Origin: Oncomelania hupensis
Lineage: Eukaryota > Mollusca > Gastropoda > Littorinimorpha > Pomatiopsidae
Direction: 5' to 3'
Length of the DNA: 64,000 nucleotides
NCBI GenBank assembly: GCA_036898135.1
Contig: CM072517.1
Span: 61,593,960 to 61,657,959 of the forward strand
The notes beneath the pieces were generated by a model, which was not told where the DNA came from, ran no database searches, and saw only the letters and a list, made by a program, of their open reading frames with translations. Below are positions 1 to 10,300 of this stretch, in pieces. Numbering within the stretch: position 1 is the first letter of the stretch; every line of letters starts with the position of its first letter. The position numbers were made by a program, and so were the translations under genes.

Positions 1-219
1 GGTTGGGGCATAGGCCTGGATGATCGTGATGTTGAAAGGGGCTGCTCTCAGACGGTTGGTAATGAGTCTACTGGAGACTGGGCGGTAACCCATGACAGTG
101 GCTATGATGTTCTTGTGGACCAAGAATCCAATGCCGTGTTCGTGCATGTCATCTCTACCGCTGAAATAAAGCTTGTGGCCTTTGTCGGTCGTTGTTTCAC
201 CTATGCCTTTCCAGCGCAG
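1..219 (-). pseudogene. RTE LINE endonuclease fragment
   Basis: On the minus strand this matches the endonuclease portion of the full-length RTE copy at about 19725-19940, with scattered substitutions. It is a truncated piece of the APE-type endonuclease that nicks target DNA for target-primed reverse transcription. The element continues beyond the left window edge. At 219/220 it abuts a second RTE piece in the opposite orientation, so the two copies meet head to head. It is non-functional as seen. Confidence 0.8.
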
Positions 220-732
220 TGGGTTCGGGCACTGATTAGAATAGAGCCAACGTTTCCCGACGTGTCGTAAGAGGCGACTAACAGGGGTGATGTCAGCACG
301 GCATCACTGGGCGAAAGTCTTGTACACAGAAGTCACCGGCCAGGATGAAGGAACCTCATGTTACTACAGGTTCAACGACCACGTGCTCGGGGCCAAGGCG
401 AGCCACACTTTATTCGTGGATATGGGCTGTGGCCAACTGCCTGGAGAGGATTGGGCCCTGCCAGGTCTTTCTTGCCCAAGACAAACTGCATGATGAATAA
501 AACCATTTACTCCATACTTGATCGGTCGTCGCCCGGGTCATCAATGACCGCGCCTTCCGTTGGCCACAAGGATGAGGTGATAAGTGTGCTACTAAAGGAC
601 AACTTATCAAGATCCGCACCAGAAATAACATCGTCATAGGAACCCGGAATGTTAGGACCCTAAATTAGAAGAACTGGCCCACAAGCTGGACCACTATCGA
701 TGGAACGTTTCAGGGATCAGCAAACTGCGCTG
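220..732 (+). pseudogene. RTE LINE 5' end, plus orientation, truncated
   Basis: This is the plus-strand equivalent of 19935-20473 of the full-length RTE copy: 5' UTR, a 68-codon first ORF (287-493) and the beginning of ORF2 (open 358-639). The 68-codon ORF has the same length and stop position as ORF1 of the full-length copy (20196-20402) and differs at about 13 residues. ORF2 breaks near 640, and RTE homology stops at GCGCTG (732). There it switches to minus-strand sequence from the far 3' end of another copy. Confidence 0.75.
287..493 (+). CDS. RTE short ORF1 (68 aa), diverged copy
   Basis: This is a small ORF of unknown function at the 5' end of the RTE element, beginning MMSARHHWAKVLYTEVTGQ and ending CPRQTA. 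Its partner in the full-length element begins MMLARHHWAKVFYTEVTGQ and has exactly the same length. It overlaps the ORF2 frame, as short first ORFs do in RTE elements of nematodes. No domain is recognised. Conservation of length suggests either real coding use or a constrained overlapping UTR. The copy itself is almost certainly dead because ORF2 is truncated. Confidence 0.45.
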   Translation: MMSARHHWAKVLYTEVTGQDEGTSCYYRFNDHVLGAKASHTLFVDMGCGQLPGEDWALPGLSCPRQTA

Positions 733-868
733 TCTGACTTCGTTGTTGGTGATGTCCTGGGTATAGGAAATGCCCAGAAGTCTTCTGTAGCACCTCATCT
801 CCATGCATTGTATTATTCGTTGTAGATCTGCCGTGAGGGTTCAGGTTTCGCAAGCGTATTGGAAGATA
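733..868 (-). pseudogene. RTE LINE 3' RT-region fragment
   Basis: This matches the minus strand of the RT C-terminal region (compare 15278-15410). It encodes part of the stretch following the polymerase domain, where the intact copy reads CYRRLLGISYTQ. It is joined directly to the plus-oriented 5' piece. The arrangement is a rearranged or multiply inserted RTE cluster. Confidence 0.75.
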
Positions 869-884
869 CATCCCTATGTTAATT

Positions 885-1150
885 AATAAGACTTCGTTAT
901 GGAACCAACAACGCATCCACTATGTGAATAAATAATTGTTATGAATCCAAGAATACATTACTGTGTAAACAAGTCATTGTTATGAAACCAAGAATACATC
1001 ACTGTGTCAATGAATCATTGTTATGAAACCAAGAATACATCACTGTGTCAATAAGTCATTGTTATGAAACCAAGATGACGTCAATGTATCAATTAGGTCA
1101 TTGTCATGAAACCAAGAATACATCGCTATGTCAATAAATTATCGTTATAA
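885..1150. repeat. 41-bp minisatellite, about 6.5 units
   Basis: Tandem units contain ATTGTTATGAAACCAAGAAT and a variant of CACTGTGTCAATAAGTC. The ATTG landmark recurs at 935, 976, 1017, 1058, 1100 and 1141, a period of 41 bp with one unit of 42. The flanking units at about 894 and 1141 are the most diverged, as expected of an array decaying at its edges. Confidence 0.85.
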
Positions 1151-2184
1151 TACGAGCTCAGAGATCTTCTCAAGGAGCTGGTAAAAATCGGGATTCAATA
1201 GGCCAGCTTCCAATGAACAGTCGATTAACTGACCAAAGACAGCCTGCAGGATCCAGCACACTGTCAAAGGCTTGGGACCACTGAACCACTCTGACCTGGT
1301 TGTAGGACAGTGTGAGTGTGTGTTGTGTGTGTGTGTCGTTGTTGACTTTTTTTCTTTCCTTTTTGTTCCCGAATGTGATGAGGAGAGAGAGGGAAAGAGA
1401 GAGATGGGGTGGGTAAGGAGGGTGGGATCCATGCTCCATAATCCGTCCCTGAATAACACAGTAGCTCAATGCCTATGTAAGCAGCACTCTTAGGTTCTCC
1501 CACATTTTGCTGGCTGCGGGCTATTTATAGCTTGCCTACACCCTCCCTTTCAGTGAAAGGAAAGGAAATAAGAGCACTGGCAAAGCTAATAATAGCTAGC
1601 CTAGCTGAACTAGCTTCAAAACCTAAAAGCTTTGGTTGAGTCGGTGTGATAATAGTAAAGTGCCTCATTCCCCCTAAGAGATGGTTACTTGTTTGTACGT
1701 GTAACGAAACATCTTTTACGTCACATTTCTGCATTTTCAGTCTAAAATGTGCTATCCAATTCCAAGCGGACGACGCCGCGACCAATAGCAAGGGCTGTTG
1801 CAAAAGTACTCGATAAAATAAATAAATAAATTAAGAAGAAGAAAGAAGACGGATGCAGTAGCAAGAGCTATTGCGAAATAATGCATGACATACCACTACA
1901 TTACATTACATGACTATTGCTTTAGGTCCAGCGGACTCTTCCGAGCCAAATCAGGACCAGAGAAACCTCACCTCTCCAACTCCTATCCCCACCTCCTGTA
2001 CCGGAGAACCCCCTTACCTTACAGGTATTAGTCGTCATTGCGAAACAACATTTTGCCCTAGGCCTCACCCAGTTCCCACAGCAGTGTGGAATTCAGTTTT
2101 TGTTTTATACAACCAAAGGCATCTTCTGATCTTCCTCTTCTTCTCACCAGAATGTGAAATTAATTAGACAAATAGTAACTATCA
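1151..2184. other. Stretch without recognised gene
   Basis: This holds a short GT-rich run near 1310-1335, GA-rich sequence near 1380-1405 and AAATAAAT near 1816-1833. The open frames here are short and low complexity. No coding domain, RNA gene or transposon terminus is recognised. Confidence 0.6.
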
Positions 2185-2199
2185 ACTTCAAAAATAAAA

Positions 2200-2278
2200 C
2201 TTAAATAAATAAACAAATGAATGAATAAATAAATTTTTTAAAATAAACAAATAAATAAATAAATAAATAAATAAATAC
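2200..2278. repeat. (AAAT)n microsatellite
   Basis: This is an impure AAATAAAT tract, purest from about 2247 to 2276. Confidence 0.85.
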
Positions 2279-2419
2279 AGCAGGGTTTACTGTTTCGAGT
2301 TCATGATTACACACGCAATTTCGTAAGTTATAAAGCTATTAAAAGAAGAAATAAACAAGATGACCAGCCATTCAAATGTATTTCCAAACACTCACATACA
2401 TAGCTGAAAAATAAATAAA

Positions 2420-2516
<97 letters not shown>
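2420..2516. repeat. (ACT)n microsatellite
   Basis: About 32 trinucleotide ACT repeats with one TTC interruption near 2456. The apparent poly-serine frame on the minus strand is a by-product of this repeat. Confidence 0.95.
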
Positions 2517-2849
2517 GGTGTTATACTTAAACGCCAATTTATTATTTGCGATAATGTGTTAGTGGTGCAATTCTGATTCTTTAATGTATTTTATCTCATT
2601 ATGTTTTAATTTAGATACCCATGTGGTATGCGTGAGTATGCGTGTGCGTGTGGGGGTTGCAAGTGGGCGTGCGCCTGTGCTTTACTCCTTAAATAACTTT
2701 TTTTATCAGAGTATTTTAATGTTTTAATGTCCAGTGGAAGGTTGTTGTTGCAGAGGGACTGAATGTTTTACCGCATCACCAAAACAAAATCCTATGTATT
2801 TTGAATTCATTGGGTAATAAATTGTCTTGAACTTGACTTGACTACTACT

Positions 2850-3040
2850 TATATAACGCTTTTTCTTAACCAACAATATCCGTTCAAAGAGCAGTATTCA
2901 CGCATTCATTGTAAACATCCGGCTTCATACACAATAAAATCAGTCAGGCAAGACACTTGCTAACGACTAAGAGACGAGGGAGGGAGAGAGGAGGGGAGAG
3001 CTAAGAAAGGGTGATGGGGTGGGTGGTGACGGTGTTTTAA
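2850..3040 (-). mobile_element. L2-like LINE 3' terminus (first part)
   Basis: The minus strand matches the 3' end of the L2-like LINE at 14080-14240, including the characteristic AAAAGCGTTATATAAG-type end. It is separated from the rest of the same copy (3486-3795) by another element's 3' end inserted at 3041-3485. Both parts lie on the minus strand in the correct order, so this is one LINE copy interrupted by a later insertion. Confidence 0.7.
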
Positions 3041-3485
3041 AAAGTTCTTCTATACTACTAGCTTTGTGAAATTTATCTGTTGTAATTAGTCTAGTCCTTT
3101 TAATGTTGTGATTCATGTCTTTTCATTGTCTTTTACTGTTTTAAGAAATGTTTTACAATCTTATGTTTTCGTTTAACAGGTGCGTAATGTTTTTAGTTGT
3201 ATCGCTTTTGTTAAATGATGTTATAATGAATGTTTTTATTGTGGACGTGCACTTTGGCCAGGCGCTTGTGCGTCGGTGTGTGTGTGTGCGTCTGTGTGTG
3301 TACTGTTAATTAATGTACATACTGCTGGTTGAGCAGTTTTTACTTGGCATGTTTGTGTTTTACATATTTTATTTTGTTTCAATACTATTGCTTTTTTTAG
3401 TGCATTGTAAAGCGTGACGAGCCCATGCTTGTTGGGGTACCACGCTATATAAGTCTACTGTTGTATTTATTATTATAAACAAAAA
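3041..3485 (+). mobile_element. CR1/L2-like LINE or SINE 3' end nested in an L2 copy
   Basis: This is non-coding 3' sequence ending with TAAAGCGTGACGAGCCCATG, then CGCTATATAAG and a short ATT tail. It resembles the 3' end at 55190-55250, which follows a CR1/L2-type coding region. It interrupts the minus-strand L2 copy, so it is the younger of the two. Confidence 0.6.
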
Positions 3486-3586
3486 TGGACGAATGATGAC
3501 ATGATGATGGGAGGCAAGATGAGAAGCATTTAAGAAAGAGAAGAATTTTCAAATTGGATTTGAAAGTAGCTACGTTTGGAGAGCTG

Positions 3587-3664
<78 letters not shown>

Positions 3665-3795
3665 GAGAGTTCCAAGTTGAAGGGCCAAGCACTGAGAAAG
3701 ATCGACAACCAGCAGAGGAAAGTTTGTAGCGGGGTATGTGAAGCATGAGGGTGTCAGAGAAAGAACGAAGGTTTCTAGAGGTTCGTTCGTTCGTT
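3486..3795 (-). pseudogene. L2-like LINE C-terminal coding remnant with (GA)n
   Basis: Read on the minus strand this matches 13800-14030: the end of the RT ORF and the start of the 3' UTR. A pure GA/CT tract of about 80 bp (3588-3662) has expanded within the region that encodes the C-terminal serine/leucine stretch in the sister copy. It is continuous in order and orientation with 2850-3040. It is non-functional. Confidence 0.65.
3588..3662. repeat. (GA)n microsatellite
   Basis: About 37 uninterrupted GA dinucleotides. It lies inside a LINE remnant and creates spurious RE/SL-repeat open frames on the two strands. Confidence 0.95.
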
Positions 3796-4019
3796 TATAA
3801 GATTAGAGTTCCAGGACACTTGCGCATATATGGGACATTTTCTAGAGGGCTTATAGAATTTTCAAAAAAAGAAGTGTTGTGACTCCGTTTCATCATACCG
3901 AAGCGAAAGAAAAACATAAAATGGCAGGCCTCAGTCTGTAGTGTGTGCAAGCCAAACATTGTCCAAATCGCCAGAGCCAATGTATAGATACAGCGCAAGA
4001 CGTATTTCGAAAATGGTGA

Positions 4020-4460
4020 AGCACGAAGACCTTGACCTTTGAAAAAGTGCAACTTTGAAAGATCTAACCCAACATGCTTAACAGTAGTTAAAGTATCCGC
4101 AAAAGTAAAAATGATGAATTTCGATCCAGTTATTCTTGAGATAAAGCAAACCATTTATGTTGAACAGAACAGTGAAATTCTGAGCAACTGACTCGACCGA
4201 CTGACTGGAAAGCGGACTGCTGCTACTGAAGGATGGTCCATGATTTGAAGTCTATGTATACCAAAACTCAACAAAATCGCATCAGCCGCTTTTGAGATAT
4301 TGTGCAAATCGTGTTTAGCAACAACATGAATCGAGTGACCTTGACCTTTGCAGAACAGTTATTACGAGGACACGGCAAGCAGGCCTATGCAATGTTCCTA
4401 TGAAGTTTGGTCAAAATCCGTTCACTTGTTCTTGAGATACCAGCTTCCGACTGACCGACA
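4020..4460 (+). repeat. Two copies of a CCTTGACCTTTG dispersed repeat
   Basis: Two related segments (about 4025-4150 and 4315-4450) each contain CCTTGACCTTTG. About 100 bp later each has a TTCTTGAGATA block, preceded in the second copy by GTTTGGTCAAAATCCGTTCA. The spacing and wording resemble a dispersed invertebrate repeat that carries TGACCTTTG-type nuclear-receptor half-sites. No coding frame is recognised. Confidence 0.5.
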
Positions 4461-5040
4461 TTTGGCTCGTTCTGATTACACCCCTCCCCTTCTATCCCTC
4501 TCTCTCTCCTTCTATTTTAAAGTATTTCCAGATCAGTCAGGAAAAACAAAACTCGTAACTCTGAAGGGTAAAAATACTAACTTTCGGTTTTATTTTTTAA
4601 AATGTTTATCCACAAAATACTGTCCACATTCTAGTTTTATTTGTTATGGGATTAGGAATCGTCATGTAACATTATACTTATTTTTTAAACAGTGCAGAAG
4701 CGTTAAAGGAGAACCCTAAAATAAAATGCAATTCCACTGACGTAGGATTCTCAACAGGTAGAAACAGGTTAAATCCAACATTTCAAAAACATTCCAGTTC
4801 AGAAACTTAATACTTACGACGCATTGAACTCTTCGAAAGTCTCTCCTATTGTAGTGTAATGGATAGTATGCTACTGTTACAGTGTTACTGTCTTGTGGTG
4901 GATAGGAACAGACACGAGCTGAACAATTCTGATTCCGATATTGAACCCCAGGGAAGTCCCAACTGACGGAATTCAAAGATTCTATAACGCTCAAGTTCTA
5001 GAAGAGCGCTGCCAGAAACTTAAAAAAAAAAGGAAGTATA
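4461..5040. other. Stretch without recognised gene
   Basis: No domain, repeat unit or transposon end is recognised here, apart from short CT-rich sequence near 4495-4515. Confidence 0.5.
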
Positions 5041-5044
5041 AAAT

Positions 5045-6025
<981 letters not shown>

Positions 6026-6026
6026 C

Positions 6027-6105
6027 GAAGCCTTGGTAGCTCACTTAGTAAGACATTTGCCTACCGTACAGGCGACCCAAGTTCAATCCTCCTGCGGGCC
6101 ATATT
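6027..6105 (+). repeat. tRNA-derived SINE head
   Basis: GCCTTGGTAGCTCACTTAGT resembles a tRNA A box (TAGCTCAnTTAGT). GTTCAATCCTCCTGC about 40 bp downstream resembles a B box (GTTCAATCC). A T-rich tail follows. The cloverleaf is not intact enough to call a functional tRNA. The arrangement fits an internal pol III promoter of a SINE. Confidence 0.5.
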
Positions 6106-6176
6106 TTTTTTTATGTTTTTTTTTTACACTACATTATGGATCTTTTTCTTTTTAATTTAGGCTTTTTACTTTTAAC

Positions 6177-6263
<87 letters not shown>

Positions 6264-6270
6264 TATAAAC

Positions 6271-6366
<96 letters not shown>

Positions 6367-6435
6367 CTTGTATCAAATTTTATTTTAAAACCTTGGTGTT
6401 TTTTATGGTTTCTATTTGTATTATTCTATATTTAA

Positions 6436-6472
<37 letters not shown>

Positions 6473-6495
6473 GTTATTATTATTATTATTACCAA
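6177..6495. repeat. (ATT)n / (AAT)n compound microsatellite
   Basis: An ATT run (6180-6262) is followed by AAT (6272-6315), ATT again (6316-6362), a 75-bp spacer and a further ATT run (6437-6490). The adjacent ATT and AAT blocks are reverse complements and could form a long AT hairpin. Confidence 0.9.
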
Positions 6496-6499
6496 GGAT

Positions 6500-6835
6500 C
6501 GGGATGGGGTGGTACGTGTAGGTAAAAGGGGGCTACGGGTAGGTTTAAAGGGGCATGGGTAGGCATAACGGGGATACGGGTATATATAAGGGGGTATGGT
6601 GATGGTCGTTTTCTTTCATCCATACCTGCGAAACGATCAACGGGGAAGTATCAAGGAGGGTACAGGTAGGTTACAAGGGGGGTACGGAAGGTATCAAGAG
6701 GGTATGGGGAGGTATCAAGTGGGTTCGGGGAGGTATCAAGGGGGTATGGTAAGGCATCATGGGTGGGGGGGGGGACGGGGAGATATCAGGGAGGGGTATG
6801 GTGAGGTATCAAGGGGGATATGGGGAGGTATCATC
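6500..6835 (+). repeat. G-rich minisatellite, unit about 20 bp
   Basis: Degenerate repeats of GAGGTATCAAGGGGGTATGG occur with many GGGG runs, most regular from 6655 to 6830. The G clusters could form G-quadruplexes. The open frame across it (GRYQGGM repeats) is probably incidental. Confidence 0.7.
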
Positions 6836-6839
6836 GTCC

Positions 6840-7213
6840 AAATGAAACTCGCAGACAACTGTTGTCTCTCTGTCTACATTTTAAACAACAACCTGTGTAC
6901 CCTTGCCAGGGTACAAAAACCACTAGTTTCATATAAATCTATGATGTCGGCACGTTGAAACCAAAATTTCGATCGAATTTCTAGATCATCACAATAATCA
7001 AAAGGTTTCAAATGCTCCCAAAACACGCGTTCTTGTATAATTGTTCTTTGAAATATGACTTGATAAACAAGCCTGTTAGAAGCCATGTTTGCTCTCGCGC
7101 ATGCGCTTTTGAACGACGTTATGGGCATTCTTACTTACGGTCAGAGTTACAACAAGGAGATAGCACCCGTAAAGGTACGACCGAATTTACGAACGACTGG
7201 AGACTTACGAACG
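6840..7213. other. Stretch without recognised gene
   Basis: This is the left flank of the hAT insertion. No coding domain or repeat is recognised. Confidence 0.5.
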
Positions 7214-7221
7214 CTCATGCA

Positions 7222-8017
7222 TAGGGGTGTTCGGTTTTACCGGTTTTCCGGTTAAAATCGGTTCGACTTTCTCACGGTTCGGTAAACCGGTTTGGCCTTA
7301 AAAAACCGGAAAACCGCGGTTTTTCTAAGGGACATCACTCGTCCCGTAAAGCACTAGCAAACTGGCAGAAACAGAGAAATTCGTAGCGAACACGCGTGGG
7401 AAAGCTGACATTTGGAGATTCTTTCTCCTGCGAGAGACAGAAGCAGGAAAGGTTGACCATTATACCGGTTACTGTAAAGAGTGTAAGGCAAGTATTAAAC
7501 TTGGCGGTGGCACTTCAAATCTGAATGCACACATTCGCCGACACCACCCTTTGCTGCTGCTGAAGCCAGCCAAGCCTGCGGGCCCTGCACCCAATAGATC
7601 TAACCCACAAGTCCTACATGCTAGATCTAGTCCGTGTACCAGCAGCGCTGACGCTGACGTGAGCATTGTGACTGAAGGAGGTGCCAGTACAAGTAAAGGC
7701 GACACAAAACAAATGACAATCAGTGAAGCACTCAAAAAGAAGCAGGTATATCCAGCTAACTCCAGATTCCACCGACGGTTTCACAAACTCAAAATTGAAA
7801 AGCAAACTCCCAAATCTACCCACAGTGGAGGAGGGAAATAGCCTCTGAGTTAAGTAGCTAGCGACATAAATTTAAAAAAAAAATTCAATACAGAGGTTAT
7901 TTCCCTTGCTTACTATGCGCCTTTACCCGGGGTAACCAGTTGTAGCTTCTAGCCGGTTAACCGGTTTTAAACCGCGGTTTTCTAGTACTTGAGAAATCAT
8001 ACCGGTTTCACCCTCTA
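7222..8017 (+). mobile_element. Non-autonomous hAT transposon with 8-bp TSD
   Basis: The element begins TAGGGGTGTTCGGTTTTACC. Its other end, read inward, begins TAGAGGGTGAAACCGGT, so the ends are imperfect inverted repeats of the TAGRGGTG type common in hAT elements. The flanks carry an exact 8-bp duplication, CTCATGCA, at 7214-7221 and 8018-8025, which is the hAT signature. Subterminal sequence is rich in CCGGTT and AACCGG motifs, likely transposase-binding sites. The 796-bp interior holds a BED-finger frame but no catalytic transposase domain. Confidence 0.85.
7350..7841 (+). pseudogene. BED zinc-finger N-terminus of a ZBED-type hAT transposase
   Basis: An open frame of about 163 codons follows a stop at 7347. 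It reads ADIWRFFLLRE, then a BED finger YCKECKASIKLGGGTSNLNA with downstream HIRRHH (CxxC...HxxxxH arrangement), and later QMTISEALKKKQVYP, a motif found after the BED finger in ZBED1/ZBED4-like hAT proteins. The BED finger binds transposon ends. The frame ends at 7841, well before any DDE/RNase H-like domain. No convincing start codon is visible. The remainder of the transposase has been deleted, so this is a relic of the autonomous parent. Confidence 0.7.
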
Positions 8018-8025
8018 CTCATGCA

Positions 8026-8947
8026 CACGGTTTTTTGGCCAATTTGCCCATTCGAAACTTTATTGTTAAAATTTACGTATGGGCAAGAGATACGGGCGTT
8101 CATGCACACCACCCAAGGCTTGTCTGTAAAGAGCACCCTTGACAAATGTTGCCTAGTCCACACCAAATGATGCCGAGACCAGGCCAAACGCGCTGCACGG
8201 TGAGCTGGGGTGAACAAAGGCCGTACTGCTGGTCGTCTTGATCGCAGGTTTGCCTCGTGTAGACGGTTGCGAATTGTCTGGTCGCTGACGTTAACATTTC
8301 TGGCTGCGTGAAGCTGTCTTCTGATGGTGTTTGCTGTAACGGACCTCATCTTCAGAGCTGACAGGTTGATGAAATGGTCTTGTCTTGCAGTGGTAACGCG
8401 GGGGCGTCCGGACCTTCTTGGTTCTTGGACGCTTCCAGTGTTGTTAAAGCGCTCCCGCAGCCTTTGGACAACGGAGTGGGACACTCCCAGCCGCCTGCCA
8501 ACTTCTCTCACCTCCACCCCTTCCTGAAGCCATGCAATAGATCTGCCTCTATCCGCATCAGTGAATCGTCGCCTTGGGGGCATGGTTAGAAAAGCAGCAA
8601 AAGCGCTGCCTTTTATACCCAGAAAAAAGCGCCGATTGTTGAACTGAACTAAAAAATGCAAGCCTTTCGCGTGCAAATCACTTTTTAATGTTGAACATTT
8701 TGCTTTATTAGCAAGACAACAGTAAATTAGGGTCATTTTTTTGGGTAAAAATTGGGTTTGTTTTTTAACTCGGTGCAGAAAGTTCAAAACTCACACATGT
8801 GATTACTTGTCAGAATAAGATTGATTTGAATGTTATTGTACAGGATAAGTTTTGAAATAAGCAAAATAAGCGATATTATTGATAGCAGCAAAAAATAATT
8901 AAACTAAATGAAATATGAGAGTGGCCCTTCAATTATTTTGAGTAGTA
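8026..8947 (-). mobile_element. Tc1-like transposon copy A (5' part)
   Basis: On the minus strand the element starts near 8947 with sequence next to TA whose inner part reads CTACTCAAAATAATTGAAGG, the terminal repeat also found at 17041 in copy B. It runs through a 5' leader to a transposase start at 8583. The far 3' end was not located. The hAT element lies immediately beyond 8018. Copy B is identical in layout and is interrupted by the full-length RTE. Confidence 0.7.
8100..8583 (-). pseudogene. Tc1-like transposase, N-terminal part
   Basis: The start is taken at MPPRRRFTDADRGRSIAW (8583) because upstream residues translate the transposon leader. Two helix-turn-helix-type regions follow (ADRGRS...VVQRL and TANTIRRQL...NRLHEA), separated by a GRPR AT-hook-like motif (SGRPRVTT). 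The first catalytic aspartate lies in VLFTDKPW, where family members usually read FTDES. Homology fades right after that, and the second D and the D/E are missing. It is a truncated, inactive cut-and-paste transposase of the Tc1/mariner superfamily. Confidence 0.8.
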
Positions 8948-8962
8948 TATTTGAAGTGTTAA

Positions 8963-9047
8963 TCGTGTTGAGGGTTTGGCCTTGGACTTTAATGTCCGTG
9001 TTGATGCCATTGGTGTTGTTGGTCATCGTTTATGGCCTTCTCTGCAG
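8963..9047 (-). pseudogene. Short RTE LINE fragment
   Basis: The minus strand matches 15588-15670 of the RTE copy, in the RT region downstream of the FADD motif. It is only about 85 bp long. It sits between the end of Tc1 copy A and a dispersed repeat. Confidence 0.75.
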
Positions 9048-9105
9048 TGTGTTATTCGTTTATTGTCTATTACACTATGTAACACAATTTTTGTTCCTGG
9101 CTTCT
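9047..9105 (-). repeat. Fragment of dispersed repeat family R1
   Basis: The sequence TTATTGTCTATTACACTATG with TTTTTGTTCCTGG matches, in places in reverse complement, parts of the repeats at 10985-11050 and 25620-25660. It is a short fragment of that family. Confidence 0.45.
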
Positions 9106-9109
9106 AAGT

Positions 9110-9790
9110 GTTATATTTCAATTGCTTATGTCTAAAGTACGTGAAAAAATGACTTCATTAAGCACAAACTTTGCTTACACGACAACAGCACGAAGAAAAC
9201 TAGTTTTTGTGAAAATAGAACGATTTTTTTTTATTTTTCGTCATTATGATCAGGTAAAAACAAAAATTGCACAAGGAATAGACAAACACAGTCGGAAACC
9301 ACTCAACAAGGTTCAGAAATGTGTAGATTTTCTAGATTTACGATTGTACTGTGAATCACTCTCTCAGTTCAGTTTATACAGTTATAGTCCCCAACACAGT
9401 ATGCGTATAGGAGACTTTGGTATTATGATGTCCATTGATATAAGAGGTCGTGCTGCAGTAAGAGGTCATATGAAGAGGGAGTGCGGGACGCTGCTACGAC
9501 GTCCGGAAAAAGACGGAGATGGATCAATGGCAGGCATGAGGGGAAGGAGTACGAACGAACGGCGGCAGGGGTAGGACCGGGGTGCCAGGGAGGCCGCCAA
9601 GGCCAAGGGAGGGCAAGCACAGAGGGGGAAGGGTGGAGGGCCTAGCAGTGACCAGGAGGGCGGGGGGAGGGGAACGTACCTAAGTAGATAAAAATCCTTC
9701 AGGACCACATTAAAAGTCGAGGAGGGCCGGGTAAAAGCTATAAACAATCAAGAATGGACCCATAAAACAAGGAGGGGAAAAAATGGTACA
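9110..9790. other. Stretch without recognised gene
   Basis: No recognised domain. Sequence from about 9540 to 9680 is G-rich on the plus strand. A 150-codon open frame (9122-9574) shows no motif and looks random. Confidence 0.5.
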
Positions 9791-9794
9791 GTGA

Positions 9795-10300
9795 GATAGG
9801 GAAAGTGATTCATGAAAACGGATACCCAGGACACAGGGGTCAACTGAAGGTATGAGTCATGTGGAGGGGATGGTCAATCATGGAAACGGATACCCAGGCC
9901 CCGTGGGGTCGACTGAAGGTATGGGTCATGTGGAGGGGATGGTCAGTCATGGAAACGGATACCTAGGCCCCGTGGGGTCGACTGAAGGTATGAGCCATGT
10001 GGTATGGGATGTCAATCATGAAAACGAATACCCAGGATCCAAGGGATCAACTGAGGTATAAGTCATGTGGTGAGAAATGTCAGTAGTGGTATCTAATACC
10101 GAGGACAAAAGGATCAACTGAAGGTATGAGTCATGTGAGGGGAGTGGTCAGTCATGGAAACGGATACCCAGAACCCATGGGGTCGACTGGAGGTATGAGC
10201 CATGTGGTATGAGAGCAAGGTAGCTGAGCGATATAAGTCAGTACGTGGTAGTAATACCCAGGACCCAATGGGTCAGCTGAGGGTACAATCCGTGTAGTAG
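9795..10300. repeat. 69-bp minisatellite
   Basis: The unit starts GGTATGAGTCATGTGGAGGG and continues through GGATACCCAGG and GGTCGACTGAA. Unit starts fall at 9849, 9918, 9987, 10055, 10123 and 10192, spaced 69 or 68 bp. The array decays towards 10340. Because 69 is a multiple of three, one plus-strand frame stays open over several units as a 23-residue repeat (SHVEGMVNHGNGYPGPVGST...), but it soon closes, so coding use is doubtful. The array lies downstream of the minus-strand heat-shock-type promoter at 10684-10802. Confidence 0.85.

Noticed and set aside
885..1150. CRISPR-like array
   Set aside because: The 41-bp units are continuous without unique spacers, and the genome is eukaryotic. 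It is a minisatellite.
2328..2537. Poly-serine protein frame
   Set aside because: It is a translation of the (ACT)n microsatellite with no other coding evidence.
3554..3748. Arginine-glutamate repeat protein
   Set aside because: It is a GA dinucleotide tract inside a LINE remnant read in the antisense direction.
6027..6105. Functional tRNA gene
   Set aside because: A/B-box-like motifs are present, but paired acceptor and anticodon stems could not be formed convincingly. A SINE head is more likely.
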